The translations under genes and the position numbers were made by a program. Shown piece by piece: positions 40,728-45,457 of a stretch of 45,457 nt of DNA. Under the pieces are notes generated by a model, which saw only the letters and a program-made list of their open reading frames with translations, did no database searches and was not told the origin of the DNA. Numbering within the stretch: the stretch's first letter is position 1; each line of letters opens with the position of its first letter. Source of the DNA: Vulcanimicrobiota bacterium (GTDB lineage: Bacteria; Vulcanimicrobiota; Xenobia; Xenobiales; JADMJV01); the NCBI GenBank assembly GCA_017307785.1, contig JAFKGI010000057.1, positions 1 to 45,457 of the forward strand, in the 5' to 3' direction.

Positions 40728-41056
40728 CGAATGCGAAACCCTCGTCGTCGAGCGATGTGCAGATACACCGGCAGAAGCATCAGGCTGAAGATCCAGGGCA
40801 TCACCGAGCGTCGCTGAATCACTTGAATGGGGGTACCCGCCCTTTCGCTCTGGGCCTGGGCGATCATCACTCCAAAAACCGCCGGGCGGCTGTTGTCCTT
40901 AGCACTCGGGGCGGCCTCGTCTTCTTCTTCGGCGCCCAGCGCCCGCTCCAAGGCCTGCTTCTTCTCGTGCGCTTCGGAGACGGGAGTGGAAGTGGCGCCC
41001 GGCTGAGCCCAGGCCAACCAGGGCAAGAACAGGGCCAGCAAGAGGGTCGCTCTCAC
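40724..41056 (-). CDS. Small exported/membrane protein
   Basis: A 110-residue protein with an N-terminal signal peptide (MRATLLLALFLPWLAWAQ), an acidic, helical middle (KKQALERALGAEEEDEAAPS) and a C-terminal membrane helix (VMPWIFSLMLLPVYLHIA) followed by a basic end (RRRGFRIR). Topology suggests a membrane-tethered periplasmic peptide. It overlaps the permease stop (ATGA) and the next gene. No family recognised. Confidence 0.7.
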   Translation of the reverse strand: MRATLLLALFLPWLAWAQPGATSTPVSEAHEKKQALERALGAEEEDEAAPSAKDNSRPAVFGVMIAQAQSERAGTPIQVIQRRSVMPWIFSLMLLPVYLHIARRRGFRIR

Positions 41057-41829
41057 AGGTCCCTCTTCTCGAAGCGAATACCGGCCAGCATCAGGAATAG
41101 AGTCACCCAGCCCATCGCGTAGATGAACTCATAAAGATGGTAACTCGGATAGATGTATATCTCGTGCACAACCGGATATTTGAGGCGAAACACATCAAAG
41201 TTGGGCAAGAAATTCTTGGCGCCGTCGACGAGATTGGCGAGCGTTTCATTGTCACGGTCCTCGCGCAGGAAGAAGCGCGTAAAGGCGGTGGAAATCCCGC
41301 CGACGATATAAAGCGCCAGACCCATCACTCCCGCCAACGGCGGGCTGGCCAGAGTGCTGAAGCAGAGACAGGCGGCCACCAGCACCGTGCACTCCAACGA
41401 ATAGCCGAAGGCCGCCGCGTAGATCCCGATATCGAAGCGCTCCGCCAGCACCGCGATGCCGACGGCCAGCGCGCTGGCCAACAGGAACATACTTCCCACC
41501 AGCAACAGGGCCGTGCCCAGAAACTGTCCGGCCAGGTAGGAGACACGCGCCACCGGGCGTGACAGGATGGGGTAAATCGTTTTGCGCTCAATATCTCGTG
41601 GCACCACGCTGGACCCCAACATCAAGGCCATCGCCACGCCGTAGTAGCTGAGCAGAGTGAGTCCGAAGTCCTTGGCAGCCACCTCGAAGGCCTGAAGCCC
41701 CATGCTGAACGTATTGACGTAGGCGGGCAAGGCCAGCATAACAAAGGCCATGAAGACGGTGATCAGATGCACCTGACGGCGAACGTTTTCCAACAGCTGC
41801 AGCCGGGCGATTTCCAAAATGGCTCTCAC
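41053..41829 (-). CDS. ABC-2 family permease
   Basis: A 258-residue membrane protein of the ABC-2 type seen in NosY-like and copper-enzyme-maturation exporters: LITVFMAFVMLALPAYVN, GMALMLGSSVVPRDIERKTI-like segment (AMALMLGSSVVPRDIERKT), PILSRPVARVSYLAGQFLG, and ending with IYPSYHLYEFIYAMGWVT. GTG start overlaps the ATPase stop (GTGA). The pair forms an exporter with unknown cargo; its operon contains a YcaO protein and a DUF3299 lipoprotein. Confidence 0.85.
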   Translation of the reverse strand: MRAILEIARLQLLENVRRQVHLITVFMAFVMLALPAYVNTFSMGLQAFEVAAKDFGLTLLSYYGVAMALMLGSSVVPRDIERKTIYPILSRPVARVSYLAGQFLGTALLLVGSMFLLASALAVGIAVLAERFDIGIYAAAFGYSLECTVLVAACLCFSTLASPPLAGVMGLALYIVGGISTAFTRFFLREDRDNETLANLVDGAKNFLPNFDVFRLKYPVVHEIYIYPSYHLYEFIYAMGWVTLFLMLAGIRFEKRDL

Positions 41830-42749
41830 GCCTTAGACCCCCGGGTAATCTGATAGAACACATCTTCCAGACTGTGCTGAACCGTGCTCAGGCGGCGAAC
41901 GCTGCAACCGAGTCCCAAGCATTTCTGGACGTAGGCATCAGCCTCTTCGCGACTCAACGAGATCCGCTGCAGTTGGCCGACTTCATCCGAGACCGCTTCC
42001 AGGCCGGGCAGTTGGTCCAGCGCTTCGGGCGGGACCTGCAGCACCAGTTCAACCTTCTCCCGATTCTGCGTCAACTCGGGGATGGTGCCGCACACCTGCA
42101 TCTTGCCGTCGTGAATGATAGCGGCGCGGTCGCAAACATTCTCGACTTCGGTCATATAGTGGGAAGAAAAAAAGACCGTGATATTCCGCTCCCGCAGACC
42201 CACCAGGATATCTCGCAGATCGCGCTGGGCAAATGGGTCGAGACCCGACGTCAGCTCGTCTAAAATCAAAAGAGGAGGGTCGCCTACCAGGGCCTGAGCC
42301 ACGCCAAATCTCTGCTTGAGGCCCTTGGATAATTCGGAAATGCGGCTGCGTTTCCGGTCTTCGAGCTTGACCGATTCCAGGGCGATGTGGCAGCGCTCCG
42401 TCTCCTTCGCCTTGGGAACGCCGGCCAGACGCGCGTGGATACGCAGTAACTCCTCCACGGTCATGAATTCGTGATAAGTGGCAACTTCCGGCAGGTACCC
42501 GATTTTATTGCGAGCAGCGAGCGTCCCGGCCGGCTCGCCAAACACTTCCGCCTGACCGGAGGTCGCCTGCGACAGACCCAGCAAGATCTTGATACTGGTC
42601 GACTTTCCCGCACCATTGACTCCGATGTAGCCGAAGATCTCCCCTTTGCGGACTTCCAGGTCCAGGCCACGCAAAGCCTCCACCGGACCTCGCAGGGTTC
42701 GGTAGGTCTTTTTGAGATCTCGCAACTGGATCGCTAGTTCGCCTGCCAT
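41826..42749 (-). CDS. ABC transporter ATP-binding protein
   Basis: A 307-residue ATPase: Walker A GVNGAGKSTSI near 42-52, signature ELSKGLKQRFGVAQAL, Walker B LLILDELTSGLDPFA (with Glu-Leu-Thr where most have Glu-Pro-Thr) and VFFSSHYMTEVENVCDRA as switch region. A C-terminal ABC-2-type domain of about 90 residues follows. The start at 42749 lies inside the end of the DUF3299 gene (overlap 16 nt); GGGAAG precedes it. It pairs with the permease downstream. Confidence 0.93.
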   Translation of the reverse strand: MAGELAIQLRDLKKTYRTLRGPVEALRGLDLEVRKGEIFGYIGVNGAGKSTSIKILLGLSQATSGQAEVFGEPAGTLAARNKIGYLPEVATYHEFMTVEELLRIHARLAGVPKAKETERCHIALESVKLEDRKRSRISELSKGLKQRFGVAQALVGDPPLLILDELTSGLDPFAQRDLRDILVGLRERNITVFFSSHYMTEVENVCDRAAIIHDGKMQVCGTIPELTQNREKVELVLQVPPEALDQLPGLEAVSDEVGQLQRISLSREEADAYVQKCLGLGCSVRRLSTVQHSLEDVFYQITRGSKA

Positions 42750-43216
42750 CCTGCCGGCTTCCCTTCGTCGATTTCCACCCTCTCGGCCACCATTCTGTAT
42801 AGAGAGACGACCGCACCTTCCTCTAGCTCTTCCCCGACTTCGAAATTTCCGGACACTGAAATCGGCCGGTCCATATTCATAGGCACCGAGCTTCCCCCCC
42901 GGAAGCGGACCATCACCCATTCATTCATTTCCGGGGTCCGTCCGAAACAGCACATAGCCTGATTGCGCACCAGAATGAAGGTTGCCACGTTCTCGCCGTC
43001 CATCTCCACCGGCAACATGTAACCGCTCAGCCGCAAAGAGGCGCCGTTCAGGCTGGCGATGGCCGGCGGGACCGAAAGCGGCTTGCTACGCTTGACCTTG
43101 GGACCGTAGGGCAAACTGGCCAACTTCTTCCAAGAAACGGACTGATAGTCGACGTGACGGCCGGCACAGCCGCCCAAAACCAATGCCATAAGAAACCAGA
43201 CCATCGTTTGTTTCAT
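42734..43216 (-). CDS. DUF3299-type lipoprotein
   Basis: A 160-residue lipoprotein: MKQTMVWFLMALVLGGC is the signal with lipobox LGGC at 14-17. The mature part resembles DUF3299, with LRLSGYMLPVE, FILVRNQAMCCFGRTPEMNE and VSLYRMVAERVEI; the CCFG element is characteristic. Function is unknown, though the family often occurs beside ABC-type or metal/heme-related exporters. Start ATG 43216 has AAGGA 10 nt before. It follows ycaO by 49 nt and overlaps the ATPase. Confidence 0.78.
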   Translation of the reverse strand: MKQTMVWFLMALVLGGCAGRHVDYQSVSWKKLASLPYGPKVKRSKPLSVPPAIASLNGASLRLSGYMLPVEMDGENVATFILVRNQAMCCFGRTPEMNEWVMVRFRGGSSVPMNMDRPISVSGNFEVGEELEEGAVVSLYRMVAERVEIDEGKPAGWQAN

Positions 43217-43265
43217 ACTACGCAATCCTTCAATCGGTTCAACCGCCAATCCAGTTTCCCCTCGA

Positions 43266-44522
43266 TCAGGAAAAAGGATGAAAAGGCGCCTCCCCACCCA
43301 GCGCCAGTCCGCGCATCCGAGGCGAAAGCACTTTGACGACCTGCCAACCTAATCGGTCAGCCCAGGGGCAGTCGAAACGGTAGTAGTAAACGCCTTCGGT
43401 GGTATAGGCCCCGACCTTTCGAGGCGGACTCACTTCCAGACCGGCCATTTCCGCCCAGCGAGGCACGGCGTGATGCCAACCCCAGGCTGAGTGGTCGGCA
43501 AAAGTAAGACAATCCTGGGGCAGCGCTGGTGACTGTCGGCGCAACACCTGGTAATTGTGGCGAGCCTCGCGAAGGGCCTTGCGGGCAGCCCCCGGTCCGG
43601 CAGCGCTACCCCAGGCTCCCTGGCCGTCTCGACCCACGAAGGCCAGGTAGACTCCGCCCGGCAAGGACCACAAATGGCGACCGTGACGCCGCAACTGAGG
43701 CACCGGCCGTCCGGCCCGCCAGTCCCGCCACCAGCGACGCAAAGCGTCGCGCTCGACCAACTCCCAAAACCCTGCTCGCAAAGCGCGCTGCAGCGAGGGC
43801 CCGCAAGCCAGGCCGTGACTCAACTGCTGGCCGTGAGGGTCGGGCACGGAACCCAGATAAACCAGACCGCTCCAGCAACTCCGCCCCCCTTTTCCCTGCA
43901 ACCGCCGCACCCGAACTCGAGACAGCGAACACGGCTGCAGAGCTGCCCAGCGCTCGCAGGCCTCGGCCACTGCCGCGCGGCGCGCTATACGCCGGACGGG
44001 GTGAGCTCCACTGGCGGCGGCCTCGTGCAAACGCAAACTGACCCGCCACAGACCTTTGCGGCGCCGCTCCACCACACCGGAGAGCGGACCACTGACCGGG
44101 TGCGTCCAACTTCTCCAGTGGCGCGGCCAACGAGTCCAGGAAAGACAAGCACAGTCCGCACGCGGAAAAACCGTGGCCAATTCCAGCGATTTCTCGGCCG
44201 GCGGCCAACTGAGCTGAAAGTCAGGCCAACTCTGGATGCGGTCCCACCACTCGGGCCCGTGGTAGCGCTCCAGCCACCAGCGAAACAGGCACTTTAAACA
44301 GGCTGTTTCCCCCGGAGCATAGCGATAGTGCCAGCCCTCCAGTTGGTAGTCCCCCGCTTGCAGGGGCGGATTCGCACTGAAAACCAGGTCAGGGGTCTCT
44401 TCGGCGGGCTGGAGCGAAAGAGCTCCTTGCTGCCGCAGGAACTCCCCTATCGGCAACTCTTCCGCGGTCAGAGCGCGAGGCTGAATCAAGGATTCATAGA
44501 GTCCGCGTAAGGCGGGCACCAA
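43266..44522 (-). CDS. YcaO-domain protein, RiPP cyclodehydratase-like
   Basis: A 418-residue protein with the YcaO fold, which uses ATP to activate backbone amides (azoline or thioamide formation in peptide natural products, or ribosomal protein modification). ATP/Mg motifs: Glu187-x2-Glu190-Arg191 in VAEACERW, SHGLACGPSLQRALRAGFW, and Glu254-x2-Glu257-Arg258-Asp259. The N-terminal 125 residues hold Cys75-x2-Cys78 (TACLKCLFRWW) and Cys124-x-Cys126, resembling the zinc-binding partner domain of cyclodehydratases in shortened form. The C-terminus ends in APFHPFS, a degenerate version of the PxPxP tail. TTG start has GAGGA 7 nt before. No precursor peptide is identified. Confidence 0.82.
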   Translation of the reverse strand: MVPALRGLYESLIQPRALTAEELPIGEFLRQQGALSLQPAEETPDLVFSANPPLQAGDYQLEGWHYRYAPGETACLKCLFRWWLERYHGPEWWDRIQSWPDFQLSWPPAEKSLELATVFPRADCACLSWTRWPRHWRSWTHPVSGPLSGVVERRRKGLWRVSLRLHEAAASGAHPVRRIARRAAVAEACERWAALQPCSLSRVRVRRLQGKGGRSCWSGLVYLGSVPDPHGQQLSHGLACGPSLQRALRAGFWELVERDALRRWWRDWRAGRPVPQLRRHGRHLWSLPGGVYLAFVGRDGQGAWGSAAGPGAARKALREARHNYQVLRRQSPALPQDCLTFADHSAWGWHHAVPRWAEMAGLEVSPPRKVGAYTTEGVYYYRFDCPWADRLGWQVVKVLSPRMRGLALGGEAPFHPFS

Positions 44523-44550
44523 CTGGGCGTCCTCGATCAGTTGCCAGCGA

Positions 44551-44592
44551 GAAAAACAAATTGCCCAGACGAGAGAAATCCCGTCTGGGCAA
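44551..44592 (-). terminator. Rho-independent terminator of the zinc-ribbon gene
   Basis: Minus-strand hairpin: TTGCCCAGACG paired with CGTCTGGGCAA (44561-44571 and 44582-44592), 10-nt loop, then TTTGTTTTT. The ycaO start is only about 28 nt past the T run, so ycaO needs read-through or a promoter inside this region. Confidence 0.88.
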
Positions 44593-44635
44593 AAGTAGAC
44601 CGGCTGGAAAGCCGACCTATGGTAGACGTTACCGA

Positions 44636-45124
44636 TTAGTAGCGGCTGGAACGGCTATCGCCGCGACCACCGCGGTCGCCGAATCCACCGCCACCACCGC
44701 CGCCGCCACGACGTGGCGGGCTGTGGGACGAGAAGCAATCACGACAATATACGGGGCGAGAACCGCTGGGCTGGAAGGGAACTTGCGTTTCCTTGCCACA
44801 CTCGGCGCAGACTGCGTCGAACATTTCCCGACGGGGGGCGCCGAAACCGCCGCCACCTCCACCGAAACTGCCGCCGCCTCCGCCGAATCCGCCGCGGTCT
44901 CCACCGAATCCGCCGCGATCTCCACCGCGGCTGCTACCGCCGCGGTCGCTAAAGCCGCCGCCGCCACCACCGTCACGGGACGAACGACGGTTTTGACGAC
45001 AATTGCTGCAGCGCCGGGGCTCATTGGTGAAACCTTTGGAGGAGTGAAACTCCTGCTCACCGGCCGTGAATGTGAACGGCGCCTTGCAATCTATACAGGT
45101 TAAAGTTTTGTCTACGAATGACAC
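44636..45124 (-). CDS. Glycine-rich double zinc-ribbon protein
   Basis: A 162-residue protein with two zinc ribbons around a glycine tract. The first (Cys10, Cys13, Cys39, Cys42) fits the zf-trcl pattern LTCIDCKAPFTFTAGEQEF. The second (Cys106, Cys109, then 17 residues, Cys127, Cys130) is a CxxC-x17-CxxC domain. Between and after them lie RGG-type repeats (SRGGDRGGFGGDRGGFGG), the composition of single-stranded nucleic acid binding proteins. GTG start with AAGGAG 9 nt before. Its terminator separates it from ycaO. An RNA-binding or cold-response role is plausible but unproved. Confidence 0.87.
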   Translation of the reverse strand: MSFVDKTLTCIDCKAPFTFTAGEQEFHSSKGFTNEPRRCSNCRQNRRSSRDGGGGGGFSDRGGSSRGGDRGGFGGDRGGFGGGGGSFGGGGGGFGAPRREMFDAVCAECGKETQVPFQPSGSRPVYCRDCFSSHSPPRRGGGGGGGGFGDRGGRGDSRSSRY

Positions 45125-45144
45125 TCGACAGGCTCCTTGATGAC

Positions 45145-45306
45145 TTATTGACTTATGTAGAGCTCGGCTATCGAGGCACGACTGTTGTCCCTAGGGTTTG
45201 GGTTGTGTCTACGCTCCCACCCCAACTCGAGCGCAAACAACAGGAAATCTCGAACGACCTTGCTACTTGTGTGGGGCATTCCCCCCACCAAAGCAGGGTA
45301 GCGCAT
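45145..45306 (-). CDS. 53-residue small protein ORF
   Basis: An ORF preceded by an excellent Shine-Dalgarno (AGGAGGA, 4 nt before ATG). The product starts MRYPALVGGMPHTSSKVVRD and contains FLLFALELGWERRHNPNPRD, with a mostly polar end. It lies 20 nt upstream of the zinc-ribbon gene on the same strand. Codon use is less GC-biased than its neighbours (ACA, AGT, ATA, TTG), so it may be a recent gain or a regulatory ORF. No family recognised. Confidence 0.55.
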   Translation of the reverse strand: MRYPALVGGMPHTSSKVVRDFLLFALELGWERRHNPNPRDNSRASIAELYISQ

Positions 45307-45326
45307 GGACTCCTCCTGTGTCAACT

Positions 45327-45350
45327 AAAATAAGGCTGGGAAAGGCCTTA
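45327..45350 (-). terminator. Weak hairpin after gpmI
   Basis: Minus-strand TAAGGC and GCCTTA, 6 bp, around an 8-nt loop, followed by TTTT. It overlaps the gpmI stop codon. Strength is modest. Confidence 0.5.
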
Positions 45351-45457
45351 AGGGACCGTTTGTTGCACCAAAAGCGACCGGCCCGTCATCTCCACCGGCA
45401 CATTCAAGCCCATCAAATGGAGGATTGTGGGAGCTACGTCGCCCAGAACCCCTCCCT
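45348..45457 (-). CDS. gpmI: 2,3-bisphosphoglycerate-independent phosphoglycerate mutase, C-terminal fragment
   Basis: Only the last 35 or so codons are in the window; the gene continues past the right edge. The end GVLGDVAPTILHLMGLNVPV followed by EMTGRSLLVQQTVP matches the conserved C-terminus of iPGM, which interconverts 3- and 2-phosphoglycerate in glycolysis. The DVAPT element carries a conserved Asp of the phosphatase-like domain. The stop is TAA at 45348-45350. No other feature can be assessed. Confidence 0.9.
   Translation of the reverse strand, partial: GGVLGDVAPTILHLMGLNVPVEMTGRSLLVQQTVP

Noticed and set aside
44561..45103. 180-codon plus-strand frame rich in Ala/Thr
   Set aside because: It is antisense to the glycine repeats of the zinc-ribbon gene and starts inside its terminator.
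45118..45333. 71-codon plus-strand frame at the right end
   Set aside because: It covers the minus-strand 53-aa ORF, which has a far better ribosome site; product has no pattern of a real protein.
1..45457. CRISPR arrays, tRNA or rRNA genes, insertion sequences, phage genes
   Set aside because: No regularly spaced identical repeats, no cloverleaf or rRNA motifs, no transposase, integrase or structural phage proteins were seen by reading both strands.

Overview
The window (about 45.5 kb, GC-rich except at its two ends) reads as a chromosomal segment of a diderm bacterium. Several lipoproteins with a lipobox, a TPR/beta-barrel outer-membrane protein ending in phenylalanine, and an ADP-heptose epimerase (hldD) for LPS core heptose point to an outer membrane. 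The tal-zwf-opcA-pgl order recalls cyanobacteria and actinobacteria. Together with a deoxyhypusine-synthase homologue, FHA proteins and many TPR proteins this suggests a deep-branching terrestrial lineage, perhaps near Cyanobacteria, Eremiobacterota/Vulcanimicrobiota or Armatimonadota. That placement is inference; no rRNA or tRNA gene is present to test it.

Layout. 1-2.3 kb: XRE regulator with its terminator, a ClpP homologue lacking all three catalytic residues (ClpR-like), and a convergent YkgJ-type Cys-cluster protein. 2.3-7.0 kb (minus): oxidative pentose-phosphate operon tal-zwf-opcA-pgl with 4-nt overlaps, followed by a small membrane protein and the YkgJ protein. 7.1-11.4 kb: a beta-propeller lipoprotein, unknown proteins, a lipoprotein MsrB and a DUF155/RMD1 protein. 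12.2-23.3 kb: the most distinctive block, with two GH114 (polygalactosaminidase-like) hydrolases, a 1207-aa PelA-type deacetylase carrying a triplicated N-terminal domain, a compact PelB-like TPR/beta-barrel porin, a TPR protein and a MidA-like methyltransferase fused to TPRs. It looks like the modification and export half of a Pel-type cationic exopolysaccharide system, without any synthase gene in view.

23.6-32.2 kb: a sigma70-type promoter and a 20-codon ORF ahead of a deoxyhypusine-synthase homologue, a second (cytosolic) MsrB, an endonuclease/exonuclease/phosphatase-family protein, a sirtuin in an operon with PH-domain and DUF2165 proteins, a double-FHA protein and an M20-type amidohydrolase. 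32.2-38.5 kb: rpmB with a canonical promoter, a 59-aa ORF and hldD; an ABC-2 exporter; a Pro/Ala-rich lipoprotein; an ARPP-1 protein.

38.5-45.5 kb: a PEGA protein, then a minus-strand operon of YcaO-domain protein, DUF3299 lipoprotein, ABC ATPase, ABC permease, a small membrane protein and a TPR-like membrane protein. Upstream lie a terminator, a glycine-rich double zinc-ribbon protein, a previously hidden 53-aa ORF, and the C-terminus of phosphoglycerate mutase (gpmI) running off the right edge.

The two best candidates for undescribed biology are the split Pel-like locus with its triplicated domain and the YcaO-lipoprotein-ABC operon. No CRISPR array, insertion sequence, phage gene, tRNA or rRNA was seen.
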